Origin: Dehalococcoidia bacterium
GTDB taxonomy: Bacteria > Chloroflexota > Dehalococcoidia > Lucifugimonadales > Lucifugimonadaceae
Assembly (NCBI GenBank): GCA_028278465.1
Contig: JANQEF010000166.1
Coordinates: 1 to 33,005, forward strand
Reading direction: 5' to 3'
DNA: 33,005 bases
Made by a program: the position numbers and the translations under genes. Positions 17,301-26,017 of this stretch are shown here, piece by piece (the stretch's first letter is position 1; every line of letters begins with the position of its first letter). Below the pieces are notes generated by a model that was not told where the DNA came from, ran no database searches, and was given only the letters and a program-made list of their open reading frames with translations.

Positions 17301-19787
17301 TCAGGTCGCAGGCTGCTCGGCCTGCTCCAATTCGACCGTCTCGACGGTTTCGCCGGAGCTAATCTCCTCGAAGGTCAGACCGTTCTCGCTGCCCTCGATC
17401 TTCACGACACTGCCGCGTCCGAGCTCGCCACCGAGGATCCGCTTCGAGAGCTGGTTCTCGATGTTGCGCTGTATGGCCCGCCGCAGCGGCCGTGCGCCAT
17501 ACATGCGGTCGAACCCTTCGCGGGCCAGCCACTCGCGTGCAGAGTCCGCAACTTCGACAGTGACACCGAGCTCGCTCACGCGGGCCTGGACCTCGGACAG
17601 CAGCTTTCCGACGATCTTCAGCGTGTCGTCCTGCGTCAGGGAATCGAAGATGATCACATCATCGATCCTGTTCAGGAACTCCGGCCTGAAGGCACGCTTG
17701 AGGGCGTCCTCAACCTCGGCTCGCTGGTTCGCCGATTCTGCCGAGTCGCTGACCGACGTCTTGAAGCCTATCGACTCCTGCGGAACGCCCGTCGTCCCGA
17801 GGTTGCTGGTCATGATGATGACCGTGTTGCGGAAGTCGACGGTCCTTCCCTGTCCGTCAGTCAGGCGGCCGTCATCCAGCACCTGCAGAAGCGTGTTGAA
17901 CACCTCCGGGTGCGCCTTTTCGATCTCGTCGAACAGCACCACGCTGAAGGGCCGTCTTCGCACCATCTCGGTGAGCTGACCTGCATCGTCGTACCCGACG
18001 TAGCCGGGAGGAGCGCCGATCAGCCGTGAGACCGTGTGCCTCTCCTGGTACTCGGACATATCGACCCGCACCATGTTCTCCTCGTCGTCGAACATGTACT
18101 CGGCCAGCGCCCTGCCAAGCTCGGTCTTCCCGACACCTGTCGGGCCGAGGAAGATGAACGAGCCGATGGGGCGTCTCGGGTCCTTCAGGCCCGCACGGGC
18201 CCTGCGCACCGCATCCGCAAGTGCCGATACTGCCGAGTCCTGGCCGATCACCCGCTGGTGCAGGCGCTCCTCCAGGTGCAGCAACCTCTCGGCCTCGCCC
18301 TCGACAAGGCGCGCGACCGGGATGCCTGTCCGCTCCGCGATCAGGCCGGCGATGTCCTCAGCGGTGACGCAGTCGCACCGGTCGTGGGTCTTCTCCCATT
18401 CGGCCTTCTGCTGGTCGTATTCCTGCGAGACCCGTAGTCGCTCCGACTTCTTCTCAGCAGCGCCCTCGTAGTTGCCCATCTCGGACGCCGCGTTCTCTTC
18501 CTCTTCAAGCGTCTGGATCTGCATCTCGCGCTCGGTCAGCTCTGTCGGCATCGCATCGTTCTGGATCCGGATCTTGGCCGCGGCCTCATCGATCAGGTCG
18601 ACCGCCTTGTCAGGCAGGAACCGGTCCGAGATGTAGCGGGCGCTCAGGCGGACCGCAGCGTCGATCGCATCCTCCTCGATCTTGATGCCGTGGTGAGACT
18701 CGTAGCGCGGCCGGAGCGTCTTCAGCATCTCGACCGCAATGTCGGTGTCCGGCTCCTCGACCCACACAGGCGAGAAGCGCCGCTCCAGCGCGGCGTCTTT
18801 CTCGATGTATTTCCTGTATTCGCCGGGAGTCGTGGCGCCGATGGTCTGCATCTCGCCGCGTGCGAGCGCAGGCTTCATCATGTTGCTGGCATCCAGCGCG
18901 CCGTCCCCGGCACCCGCGCCGACCACTGTGTGAATCTCATCGATGAACAGGACGATCTCACCGGCGGCCTGCCGGATCTCGTCCATCACTGCCTTGAGCC
19001 GCTCCTCGAACTCCCCACGGAACTTTGCGCCGGCCAGCAGCGAGCCCATCTCAAGGGCTATCACCCTGCGTCCGCGCAAACTTTCAGGGACGTCGCCCGC
19101 GACGATCCGCTGCGCGAGCCCTTCGACTACTGCCGTTTTGCCTACACCGGCATCGCCGATCAGGACCGGATTGTTCTTGGTGCGCCGGGTTAGCGTCTGC
19201 ATGACACGCCGCACTTCGAGGTCGCGCCCGACTACCGGGTCGAGCCGCCCGTCGCGTGCCAGTTCGGTCAGGTCGACACTGTACTTCGAAAGCGCCTGGT
19301 ACTTACTCTCGGCGCGTGGATCGGTGACTCGCGCTGAGCCGCGCACCTGCTGAAGCGCCTGGTAGATGCGCTCCTGCGTGATGCCGTGCTCCTTGAACAG
19401 CGCGCCCAGCTTGCCCGAGTCGTCGGAGACCAGGCTCACCATCAAGTGGTCGGCGCCGATGAACTCGTCCTTCAGCCGGTCAGCCTCGGTCCGGGCCCTG
19501 TCGATGGCTGAAACCACACGCGGCGTGGCAAAGATCTGCGTCGCCTGACCCTGTCCTGACACTTTCGGAGTCTCGTCGAGGATCGCCGTGACCGCACGAA
19601 CGATCTCGCCGGGATCGACCTCAAGTGCTTCGAGCATCTGGGCGGGCAGGCTGTTCTCAACCTGCAGCAGCCCGAGTAACAGGTGCTCTGCGTCCCACTG
19701 GCTGTGACGCATCTGCAGGACCATCTGCTGAGACGCGCCCAGCGCTTCCCTTGCCTGCTCCGTGAAGTCTTCCTGCTTAAGAACCAT
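17301..19787 (-). CDS. clpC: ATP-dependent Clp protease ATP-binding subunit ClpC
   Basis: An 828-residue Hsp100 unfoldase. Residues 1-145 hold two Clp N-terminal repeats. The first AAA domain has Walker A GDAGVGKT at 211-218 and Walker [16 protein letters not shown] short middle domain ([18 protein letters not shown] region) follows, much smaller than in ClpB, and the second AAA domain has [13 protein letters not shown]. An IGF tripeptide (QESIGFKTS) in the second AAA domain matches the ClpP-docking loop, supporting a proteolytic ClpC over the disaggregase ClpB. The frame is open further upstream, but the ATG at 19787 has a strong GGAGAGG ribosome site and starts the N-domain correctly. It is the last gene of dnaJ-hspR-clpC, so probably under HspR control. 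Confidence 0.93.
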   Translation of the reverse strand: MVLKQEDFTEQAREALGASQQMVLQMRHSQWDAEHLLLGLLQVENSLPAQMLEALEVDPGEIVRAVTAILDETPKVSGQGQATQIFATPRVVSAIDRARTEADRLKDEFIGADHLMVSLVSDDSGKLGALFKEHGITQERIYQALQQVRGSARVTDPRAESKYQALSKYSVDLTELARDGRLDPVVGRDLEVRRVMQTLTRRTKNNPVLIGDAGVGKTAVVEGLAQRIVAGDVPESLRGRRVIALEMGSLLAGAKFRGEFEERLKAVMDEIRQAAGEIVLFIDEIHTVVGAGAGDGALDASNMMKPALARGEMQTIGATTPGEYRKYIEKDAALERRFSPVWVEEPDTDIAVEMLKTLRPRYESHHGIKIEEDAIDAAVRLSARYISDRFLPDKAVDLIDEAAAKIRIQNDAMPTELTEREMQIQTLEEEENAASEMGNYEGAAEKKSERLRVSQEYDQQKAEWEKTHDRCDCVTAEDIAGLIAERTGIPVARLVEGEAERLLHLEERLHQRVIGQDSAVSALADAVRRARAGLKDPRRPIGSFIFLGPTGVGKTELGRALAEYMFDDEENMVRVDMSEYQERHTVSRLIGAPPGYVGYDDAGQLTEMVRRRPFSVVLFDEIEKAHPEVFNTLLQVLDDGRLTDGQGRTVDFRNTVIIMTSNLGTTGVPQESIGFKTSVSDSAESANQRAEVEDALKRAFRPEFLNRIDDVIIFDSLTQDDTLKIVGKLLSEVQARVSELGVTVEVADSAREWLAREGFDRMYGARPLRRAIQRNIENQLSKRILGGELGRGSVVKIEGSENGLTFEEISSGETVETVELEQAEQPAT

Positions 19788-19843
19788 TTCCTCTCCAATC
19801 GTTGGCGATATCCGGTTGCCCGGCCGCCGCGTGTTCCGATCGA

Positions 19844-20212
19844 CTAGCTCTGACTCGTCGTCTCTTCGTCCTGCGATTCGGCCACGCTCTCTGTGAGCCG
19901 TTCTGGACCGAGTCGCTCCTTGACTATCCGTATCTTCAGATCGCGCACTTCCTGTTCGAGGTCGGCGATTCGCTTTAGCAGCCTCGTCATCACCTCGACG
20001 CCTGCCCGGTTGATGCCGAGCACGTCTATCCACTCGCGAATCTTCTCGATCTTCTCGATGTCACGGATGGAGTAGTAGCGTGTGCCGCCGCCGGAGCGCA
20101 TTGGCACTACCAGTCCCCACCGCTCGTAGTTGCGTAGCGTCTGCTGGTGAACTCCGATCCGGCGAGCGACGATCCCGATGGCGAACACCGGCTCGTCCCT
20201 TCCAAAGGTCAT
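19844..20212 (-). CDS. hspR: HspR-like MerR-family heat-shock repressor
   Basis: A 122-residue MerR-family regulator. The N-terminal winged helix-turn-helix matches HspR ([18 protein letters not shown], then [18 protein letters not shown] and the [10 protein letters not shown] block), followed by a leucine-containing coiled coil and a Ser/Thr/Glu-rich tail. HspR represses chaperone genes and is tuned by DnaK. Its start overlaps the dnaJ stop by 4 bp (ATGA), and clpC follows 56 bp later. The organisation dnaJ-hspR-clp argues that it autoregulates this operon and probably the divergent hsp20. Confidence 0.92.
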   Translation of the reverse strand: MTFGRDEPVFAIGIVARRIGVHQQTLRNYERWGLVVPMRSGGGTRYYSIRDIEKIEKIREWIDVLGINRAGVEVMTRLLKRIADLEQEVRDLKIRIVKERLGPERLTESVAESQDEETTSQS

Positions 20213-21111
20213 GCGTCACCTCCCGTCGCCTTTGTCTCGGACGCCGGTTGTTCGAGCTCTCTCAGTTGCTCGAACAGCAGCCGGTGCTCATCCGTGACCT
20301 GCTCCGGCATCCGCACCCTGACCTTTGCGATCAGGTCACCGAACTCGCCGCTGCCTCGCTTTGGCATCCCTCTGCCGGGGATCCTGAACGAGCGGCCGTT
20401 CTGTGTGCCCGCCGGGATGGTGAGGGCGATGCGGCCTTCCATCGTCGGCACCTCGACCTCTCCACCCAGGACCGCGTCCACGTAGCTGACATCTACCTCC
20501 CGGACCAGGTCGTCGCCTGACCGCTTGAAGGCACGTGACGGCCGAACCTTCACCCTCAGCAGCACCTCGGTCTGGGGATCCGGGTTTAGCCTGATCCGGC
20601 CACCGTCCTTGATGCCTGCTGGGATCGAGACTTCGAGGGTTCGAGTGCCTGACATACCGCTCAAGCTGACGCGCCTGGTCGCGCCGTGATAGGCGTCCTC
20701 CAGCGTCACATCGACGCTGCCTTCGACGCTCGAACGCATCTGCCTGCCGCCGTACTGGCTGCCAAATATGTCGAACGGAGAGCCGCCGCCCGAGCCGTTC
20801 TCGAAGATGTCGAATATCGAACCGCCCGAACCGAACGGGTTTCCACCCGAGGCGAAACCGGCGGCTCCGGCCTTTCTCAGCTGGTCCGCGTGCTTCCAGT
20901 TCTCGCCGAACTCGTCGTAGTCCTTGCGCTTCTTCGAGTCGGCCAGGATGTCGTGCGCCTCGTTCACCTTCTTGAAACGCTCGGCAGCCGACTTGTCACC
21001 CGGGTTCACGTCAGGGTGAAGCTGACGCGCCAGCTTCCTGTACGCGTCCTTTATCTCTTTCTCGGATGCGTCGCGTGAGATGCCGAGAACGCTGTAGAAG
21101 TCCTGTGCCAA
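20209..21111 (-). CDS. cbpA: DnaJ/CbpA-type co-chaperone (no zinc finger)
   Basis: A 300-residue type II Hsp40. The J domain (1-70) has the HPD motif at 32-34 that stimulates DnaK. A Gly/Phe-rich linker (GGNPFGSGGSIFDIFENG) follows, then two beta-sandwich substrate domains (GTRTLEVSIPAGI, ALTIPAGTQNGRSFRIPGRG) and a C-terminal dimerisation region. The CxxCxGxG zinc repeats of DnaJ proper are absent, so CbpA/DnaJ2 is the closest label. The TTG start fixes the normal J-domain N-terminus (MAQDFYSVLG). First gene of the heat-shock operon; dnaK and grpE are not here. Confidence 0.93.
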   Translation of the reverse strand: MAQDFYSVLGISRDASEKEIKDAYRKLARQLHPDVNPGDKSAAERFKKVNEAHDILADSKKRKDYDEFGENWKHADQLRKAGAAGFASGGNPFGSGGSIFDIFENGSGGGSPFDIFGSQYGGRQMRSSVEGSVDVTLEDAYHGATRRVSLSGMSGTRTLEVSIPAGIKDGGRIRLNPDPQTEVLLRVKVRPSRAFKRSGDDLVREVDVSYVDAVLGGEVEVPTMEGRIALTIPAGTQNGRSFRIPGRGMPKRGSGEFGDLIAKVRVRMPEQVTDEHRLLFEQLRELEQPASETKATGGDA

Positions 21112-21152
21112 GTGGTTGCTGTTCCTCTGCGCGGCTACCTGTCAACTCATTG

Positions 21153-21171
21153 GATGCAAGTATAGTGCATC
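21153..21171. promoter_or_regulatory. Inverted repeat over the dnaJ promoter (candidate HspR operator)
   Basis: GATGCA-AGTATAG-TGCATC is a perfect 6-7-6 dyad. The geometry resembles the HspR inverted repeat (7-7-7), although the half-site sequence differs from the actinobacterial CTTGAGT. It covers the minus-strand -10 box. An adjoining palindrome GCATC-G-GATGC (21167-21177) reuses the right arm. Confidence 0.55.
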
Positions 21172-21187
21172 GGATGCTTAGATATAA
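21159..21187 (-). promoter_or_regulatory. Putative promoter of dnaJ-hspR-clpC
   Basis: On the minus strand, TATACT (21164-21159) is a good -10 box. The -35 position 17 bp upstream (TTATAT, 21187-21182) is poor. Transcription would start about 40 bases before the dnaJ TTG. A good -10 with a weak -35 buried in dyads is consistent with a regulated promoter. Confidence 0.5.
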
Positions 21188-21197
21188 CTTGACAAGT
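21187..21197. promoter_or_regulatory. Palindrome over the hsp20 -35 box
   Basis: ACTTG-A-CAAGT is an 11-base palindrome overlapping the -35 TTGACA of hsp20. The CTTG half resembles one end of the classical HspR site. It could be a repressor site, but palindromes this short are not rare. Confidence 0.4.
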
Positions 21198-21218
21198 ATC
21201 TTATCAGATTTCTATACT
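21189..21218 (+). promoter_or_regulatory. Strong sigma-70-type promoter of hsp20
   Basis: A consensus -35 TTGACA (21189-21194) and -10 TATACT (21213-21218, 5 of 6 matches) with an 18 bp spacer. Transcription would begin near 21225, about 60 bases before the hsp20 ATG. The consensus quality suggests a strong promoter kept silent by a repressor rather than an alternative heat-shock sigma factor. Confidence 0.8.
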
Positions 21219-21287
21219 GGGTGCGTAAGAGATGGAGCCACACCGTGGTGATGTCAGTTCAAAACGGAAGTTCGAGGAGCTAAGACG

Positions 21288-21722
21288 ATGGCGATAGAGC
21301 GATGGACCCCATTCGCAGATGTGCGACGGTTTGATGATCTTTTCAACAGGTTCTGGCGAGGTACGTCGGGCCTTGCGGAGACACCGGAGGCCTGGAGCAT
21401 CCCGCTGGACGTGACTAAGTCCGGTGATGATGTGGTGGTGAAGGCTTCGCTGCCCGGCGTGAAGAAGGACGACGTTGACGTAACGATCGAGGACAGCGTC
21501 CTGACGATCCGTGCGCAGGCCGCTCAGGAAGGTGAGCGTGAGGACGCCGGCTACCTGCTCAAGGAGCGTCGCACGGGCTCGTTCTACCGAGCGGTGAGGC
21601 TGCCCGAGACGGTCGACTCCGAGCAGGCGACCTCTTCGTACGGCGACGGCGTGCTCACCATCACACTACCGAAGCGGGAGGAGAAGAAGGCCCGGAAGCT
21701 CTCGATCGCCTCCGCATCCTGA
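21288..21722 (+). CDS. hsp20: Small heat-shock protein (Hsp20/alpha-crystallin)
   Basis: A 144-residue ATP-independent holdase. The N-terminal MAIERWTPFADVRRFDDLF region precedes an alpha-crystallin domain at about 40-135. Key segments are ASLPGVKKDDVDVTIEDSVL, SFYRAVRLPE and the signature GDGVLTITLPK. The C-terminus KLSIAS provides the I/V/L-x-I oligomerisation motif. The ribosome site GGAG is 8 bases before ATG. It is divergent from dnaJ-hspR-clpC, has its own consensus promoter, and is followed by a strong terminator, so it forms a single-gene transcription unit. Confidence 0.96.
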   Translation: MAIERWTPFADVRRFDDLFNRFWRGTSGLAETPEAWSIPLDVTKSGDDVVVKASLPGVKKDDVDVTIEDSVLTIRAQAAQEGEREDAGYLLKERRTGSFYRAVRLPETVDSEQATSSYGDGVLTITLPKREEKKARKLSIASAS

Positions 21723-21744
21723 TCTCAAGTCCACCACTTGCGTC

Positions 21745-21776
21745 AGGGCCGGGCGGTTGCTTAACCGCCCGGCCCT
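21745..21776 (+). terminator. Rho-independent terminator of hsp20
   Basis: A perfect 14 bp GC-rich stem (21745-21758 with 21763-21776) closed by a GCTT tetraloop and followed by TTTCTTTG. It ends hsp20 transcription and separates it from the hopanoid operon. Confidence 0.93.
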
Positions 21777-21908
21777 TTTCTTTGCTCTAAGTTCAGGCGC
21801 TCACGACCGCTACACGTTTACCGGTTCGGCCAAACTGCCCTGCTGCTAAGCTTTCTCTCCTCCATTCGTACGGCGCGAAACAGGGATTGACGCACAGGTG
21901 AGCCCCTT

Positions 21909-22970
21909 TTGAGCACGGCCGAGAACCAGGTCCGGACCATAGGCCTGCCAGCCTTCTTTGCTCGCTACCAGGAGCCGATCGACGTCGCCCTGCGCGCAGA
22001 GCTGGACGGCCTCACACTGCCGCTCTACGAGACCCATCGCTACTACATGGGCTGGACCGACGTTGACGGCTCTCCGTCCTCCAACGCGGGCGGCAAGAGG
22101 CTCAGGCCAACGCTCTCGCTACTGGCCGCCGAGGCCGCTGGCGGCGAGCCTGAAAAGGCGATGCCCGTCGGCATCTCCCTCGAATACGTCCACAACTTCT
22201 CGCTGATTCACGACGATCTTGAGGACCAGGACCGGATACGGCATCACCGCCCGACCGTCTGGGCCGTGTGGGGCGAGTCGACCGCCATCGTCTCAGGCAA
22301 CGCCATGCTCAAGATCGCGGACCGGGCGATGCGGCGGTTGTCCGACCACGGCGTCAGCCCCGACGTGATCCTGCAGGCCCAGCACTCACTCACAGCCAAC
22401 TACCTGCGCATGATGGAAGGCCAGTACCTCGACATCCAGTTCGAGTCCCTGCCCTCGATCACCGTCGATCAGTACCTCGACATGATCGAGCGCAAGACAG
22501 GCGCGCTCATCGAGACCGCTGTCTTCCTCGGGTCACTCGTCGGCCGCCCCGGCGGGCCGGACCGCGAGTTCTCTGCGGGGCTACGTTCAGTCGGCTACGA
22601 GCTCGGCCGGATATTCCAGATACGAGACGACGTGCTTGGCGTCTGGGGAGGTCAGGAGACAGGGAAGCCGGTTGGCGCAGATATCCAGCGCAAGAAGAAG
22701 GCATTGCCGGCCGTGCACGCGCTCAACATGGCGACCGGCGCGTCCAAAGACCGGATCACCGAGATCTTCGCGAAGGACGAGCTCGATGGCGACGATGTCG
22801 AGGATGCGCTGCAGGTGATGGAAGAGCTGCAGACTCAGAACTACTGCCAGTCGCTCGCCGAGGAGCGGTGGCTGCGTGCACGAGGCGTGATAAAGTCTCT
22901 TGAACTTGCAGGCGACACCGCGAGGGACCTGGAGGACCTGGGAGAGTTTCTGCTCGTCAGGACCAGCTGA
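21909..22970 (+). CDS. Polyprenyl (farnesyl/geranylgeranyl-type) diphosphate synthase
   Basis: A 353-residue trans-prenyltransferase that condenses IPP with allylic diphosphates. Seen: GGKRLRP at 61-67, the first Asp-rich motif DDLED at 102-106 within LIHDDLEDQDRIRHHRPT, the KTGALIE block, and the second motif FQIRDDVLGVWG followed by GKPVGADIQRKKK. Ending the second motif DDxxG rather than DDxxD is usual in this subgroup. Chain length cannot be read reliably; FPP for squalene is the sensible product given the hpnCDE genes downstream. The TTG start at 21909 is the most upstream sensible one, with a weak ribosome site. Probably the first gene of the hopanoid operon, 92 bp before hpnH. Confidence 0.93.
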   Translation: MSTAENQVRTIGLPAFFARYQEPIDVALRAELDGLTLPLYETHRYYMGWTDVDGSPSSNAGGKRLRPTLSLLAAEAAGGEPEKAMPVGISLEYVHNFSLIHDDLEDQDRIRHHRPTVWAVWGESTAIVSGNAMLKIADRAMRRLSDHGVSPDVILQAQHSLTANYLRMMEGQYLDIQFESLPSITVDQYLDMIERKTGALIETAVFLGSLVGRPGGPDREFSAGLRSVGYELGRIFQIRDDVLGVWGGQETGKPVGADIQRKKKALPAVHALNMATGASKDRITEIFAKDELDGDDVEDALQVMEELQTQNYCQSLAEERWLRARGVIKSLELAGDTARDLEDLGEFLLVRTS

Positions 22971-23062
22971 TCCTGCCCGGGGCGCGGACCTCCGAGGATT
23001 CCACCTCCCGCCTGCTCCCATTCGGCGCAGACCCGTGGGGACGCAAAAAGGAGACTGCCGAG

Positions 23063-24103
23063 ATGGCCAGACCAAAGGAACTTGCGGTCAAGGTAGGCTG
23101 GTATCTCTTCTACAACAAGTTCATCAAGCGGCGAAAACGCTTCCCGCTGGTGACGATGTTGGAGCCTCTCGAGGCCTGCAACCTGGCCTGCGAAGGCTGC
23201 GGACGTATTCGCGAGTACGAATCTGTCATCCACAGGCAGCTAACCGTCGAAGAGTGCATGGCCGCCGTCGACGAAGCCAACACGCCTGTCATCTCGATTG
23301 CAGGCGGCGAACCGACTATCTGGCCGCACCTTCCAGAGCTCGTCGAGAAGCTGGTCGCACGCAAGAAATTCGTCTACGTCTGCACCAACGGCCTGACGAT
23401 GGGCAAGATGATGCGGGAGATCCCGCCGTCGAAGTACTTCGCATGGGTGATCCACCTCGACGGCACCGGCGAGCGTCACGACGTGGCCGTTTCGAGGAAA
23501 GGCGTCTACCAGATCGCCATGAAGATGGCGGAGAAGGCGCTCGAAAACGGCTACCGCGTCTGCAGCAACACGACGCTATTCTCCGGCTCGGACGCCGATG
23601 ACCTGCACGAGCTGTGGGAGAAGACCACCGAGATGGGCTTCGAGGGCGCGATGGTCACGGCCGGATACGACTACGAGACCGTGCCCAACCAGCAGCTGTT
23701 CCTGAAGAAGCAGCAGGCTGTCAACATCTTCAAAGAGGTGCTTGATCCGGAGAAGACGAAGAAGATCCGGCTGTACAACAACCCTCTTTACCTGCAGTTC
23801 CTGCGCGGTGAGCGCTCTTACAAGTCCTGTACGGCGTGGACCAACCCGACGTACACCATCATGGGCTGGCGCAACCCGTGCTACCCACTTGCAGACGGCC
23901 ACACGCAGCAGCTCGACGACCTGATGACGGACGAGGTTTGGGACAACTACGGCAGCCCTGAGAAGGACCCGCGCTGTGCCAACTGCATGATGCACTGCGG
24001 CTTCGAATCGACGACGATCTTCGAGGCGATGTCCAGTCCTCGGGCCGCGGCTCACCTGGTCCGGTCCGGAGCGGTTGCGAAGAGCGGAATCACCGCAGGC
24101 TAA
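23063..24103 (+). CDS. hpnH: Adenosyl-hopene transferase HpnH (radical SAM)
   Basis: A 346-residue B12-independent radical SAM enzyme that adds 5'-deoxyadenosine to diploptene, giving adenosylhopane, the first side-chain step toward bacteriohopanepolyols. The 4Fe-4S cysteines are C39, C43 and C46 in the CNLACEGC form of CxxxCxxC. SAM-binding SIAGGEPTIWPHL, the VIHLDGTGERHD segment and a C-terminal Cys-rich block (CANCMMHCGFE) are characteristic of HpnH. A good ribosome site AAAGGAGA lies 8 bases before the ATG. hpnG follows by 43 bp. Confidence 0.97.
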   Translation: MARPKELAVKVGWYLFYNKFIKRRKRFPLVTMLEPLEACNLACEGCGRIREYESVIHRQLTVEECMAAVDEANTPVISIAGGEPTIWPHLPELVEKLVARKKFVYVCTNGLTMGKMMREIPPSKYFAWVIHLDGTGERHDVAVSRKGVYQIAMKMAEKALENGYRVCSNTTLFSGSDADDLHELWEKTTEMGFEGAMVTAGYDYETVPNQQLFLKKQQAVNIFKEVLDPEKTKKIRLYNNPLYLQFLRGERSYKSCTAWTNPTYTIMGWRNPCYPLADGHTQQLDDLMTDEVWDNYGSPEKDPRCANCMMHCGFESTTIFEAMSSPRAAAHLVRSGAVAKSGITAG

Positions 24104-24146
24104 CGCCAGTTACGGTCGCGCTGGGCTGGCGCGACCTATCGCCGCC

Positions 24147-24974
24147 ATGCTACTTCTGATCGCCGCACTCTCCGAAGAGGTCGGAGGAATCCTGCGCTCG
24201 GCCGATTTCGAGTCTGTGGATTCTCCTGACGGCGCCGTCGCGTACCGCACCCGCATAGAGCCGGGCTCCGAAGAGCCCGAGACCGCGGTCGTGCTGACGG
24301 GAACCGGCAGAGAGCGCGCAGCGGCCACGACACGCTGGGCATTCGATGAATTCGCACCCACGGCGATGATGTCCCTCGGGTTCGGCGGTGGGACGATCGA
24401 CACGCTGCAGCCCGGAGACCTCGTACTGGGCACGCATCTCTACCGGCTGGACGGGTCGCCTTTCTACTGGGACGCAGATCAGCTTGGCGATCCACTGACG
24501 CCTGACAGAGACCTGCTTGGCGCGGCCAGGAACGCGGTTGAGATCGCGGGTATCGACTTCGAGCTGGGTCCGATCATCAATCTCCCGACGGTCGCCAAGA
24601 CGGCAGGCATGAAGAGGTGGATCGGGGAAGAGTTGAGCGGCGCGTGCGTGGACATGGAAAGCTTCGTTGTATGCGAAGTGGCTGCCGATGCAGATGTCCC
24701 GTTCGTGGCGATTCGCGCGGTCGTCGATACCGTCGAGATGGACCTGCCGGACCTCGTGGGACAGATCAACCAGGCGCCCACCGGAGGCCGCGTCATACCG
24801 GCGATCAGGCACCTTGCTCGCAACCCTGCGGATCTCGGGTCGCTGATCGGCCTGGGAAGAGCCGCCGCCCGCGCGCGTCGAGCCCTGACCGGATTCCTCG
24901 TCGAGTTTTCGTCGGAGTTAAGCGTGGCTGAAAACTCTGCGGTTTCAGAGCAGGCGGCCGAGGGCGCATCGTGA
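24147..24974 (+). CDS. hpnG: Hopanoid-associated phosphorylase HpnG
   Basis: A 275-residue member of the purine nucleoside phosphorylase/MTA-nucleosidase superfamily. HpnG removes adenine from adenosylhopane to give a ribosylhopane intermediate. Seen: an N-terminal LLLIAALSEEVGGILR strand-helix, the TGTGRERAAATTRWAF phosphate loop, SLGFGGG, the substrate block CVDMESFVVCEVA, and the IRAVVDTVEMDLPD region. The frame also permits a TTG at 24075 overlapping hpnH; the ATG at 24147 gives the normal family N-terminus. Its stop overlaps the GTG of hpnA by 4 bp. Confidence 0.88.
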   Translation: MLLLIAALSEEVGGILRSADFESVDSPDGAVAYRTRIEPGSEEPETAVVLTGTGRERAAATTRWAFDEFAPTAMMSLGFGGGTIDTLQPGDLVLGTHLYRLDGSPFYWDADQLGDPLTPDRDLLGAARNAVEIAGIDFELGPIINLPTVAKTAGMKRWIGEELSGACVDMESFVVCEVAADADVPFVAIRAVVDTVEMDLPDLVGQINQAPTGGRVIPAIRHLARNPADLGSLIGLGRAAARARRALTGFLVEFSSELSVAENSAVSEQAAEGAS

Positions 24975-26017
24975 GGTTCCTGGTTACAGGAGCGACCGGC
25001 TTCGTAGGCGGAGCGATCGCCCGGCGATTGATCGCACAGGGGCATTCGGTGCGAGCGTTGGTGAGACCGGAAAGCAGATCAACACTTCCTGAAGACCCGG
25101 CTATAGAAGCAGTCGCCGGCAACGTCACGGACAGACCTTCGGTCGAGAAGGCCATTGAAGGCGCGGACGGTGTTTTCCATGTCGCGGCCGTCTACTCGTA
25201 CTGGCATCGCGATCCATCGGAGACGTATCGAGTCAACGTCGACGGCACCGAGAACGTTCTGGCGGCGGCGAAAAGCTCGGGGATCGGCCGAGCCGTGTTC
25301 ACCAGCACCGTCGCCACGCTCAAGTGGCCGGGGAAAGACTTGCTGGCGGATGAGTCGTTCGTCGCTTCACTCGACGACCTGCCCGGCCACTACAAGCGCT
25401 CAAAGCTGATGGCCGAGCAGGCTGCGCTCTCCCTGAACGATGCCGGCTTCGAGGTAGTCGTGACCAACCCGACGGCGCCGTTCGGACCGGGGGATGCAAG
25501 GCCCACTCCAACCGGCCGCCTTGTCCTCGAGTTCCTGAACCACCGCTTCCCGGGATACGTGAACTCCGGAGTCAACGCCTGCGACGTTGAGGACGTTGCG
25601 GAAGGGCATCTTCTGGCATTCTTCAAGGGCCGTGCCGGCGAGCGCTACATACTGGGATCAGAAAACGTTTCTCTGCGCGGAATCTACGACCGGCTGGCCC
25701 GCGTGACCGGGCTTTCAAGGCGGCCGGTAAGGACTCCTTTCGCCCTCGCCATGGCGCTCGGGGCGATCGACTCGGTGCTGGAGGGCAGGATCCTGCGGCG
25801 CGAGCCGTACATCCCGCTCGAAGGGCTCAGGGTCGCCAAACACCCGATGTACGTCGACTGCACGAAGGCGATCACAGAACTCGGCTTACCCACAAGACCG
25901 GTCGAAGAGTCGCTGCGCCGCTCAGTCGACTGGTTTGTTGAAAACGGCTACTCGAATGCTAAGGTGCGTGGCCCGAGATCGCTGGACAACGGAGACGAGG
26001 CAAGCGTCAAGGCATGA
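24971..26017 (+). CDS. hpnA: Hopanoid-associated sugar epimerase HpnA (extended SDR)
   Basis: A 348-residue NAD(P)-dependent extended SDR. Seen: TGATGFVGGAIARRL, the FTSTVATL catalytic Ser/Thr region, and the YKRSK form of YxxxK (GHYKRSKLMAEQAAL). NPTAPFGPGDARPTPTGRLV and GVNACDVEDVAEGHLLAF are typical of HpnA and dihydroflavonol-reductase-like proteins. HpnA is found in hopanoid clusters, but its exact reaction is not settled; it may act on the side-chain sugar. GTG start coupled to hpnG; its stop overlaps the shc ATG by 4 bp. Confidence 0.92.
   Translation: MRFLVTGATGFVGGAIARRLIAQGHSVRALVRPESRSTLPEDPAIEAVAGNVTDRPSVEKAIEGADGVFHVAAVYSYWHRDPSETYRVNVDGTENVLAAAKSSGIGRAVFTSTVATLKWPGKDLLADESFVASLDDLPGHYKRSKLMAEQAALSLNDAGFEVVVTNPTAPFGPGDARPTPTGRLVLEFLNHRFPGYVNSGVNACDVEDVAEGHLLAFFKGRAGERYILGSENVSLRGIYDRLARVTGLSRRPVRTPFALAMALGAIDSVLEGRILRREPYIPLEGLRVAKHPMYVDCTKAITELGLPTRPVEESLRRSVDWFVENGYSNAKVRGPRSLDNGDEASVKA

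Noticed and set aside
19788-20033. N-terminal extension of clpC up to base 20033
   Set aside because: It would overlap hspR by about 190 bases, encodes Arg-rich low-complexity sequence, and the internal ATG has a strong GGAGAGG site and the normal family N-terminus.
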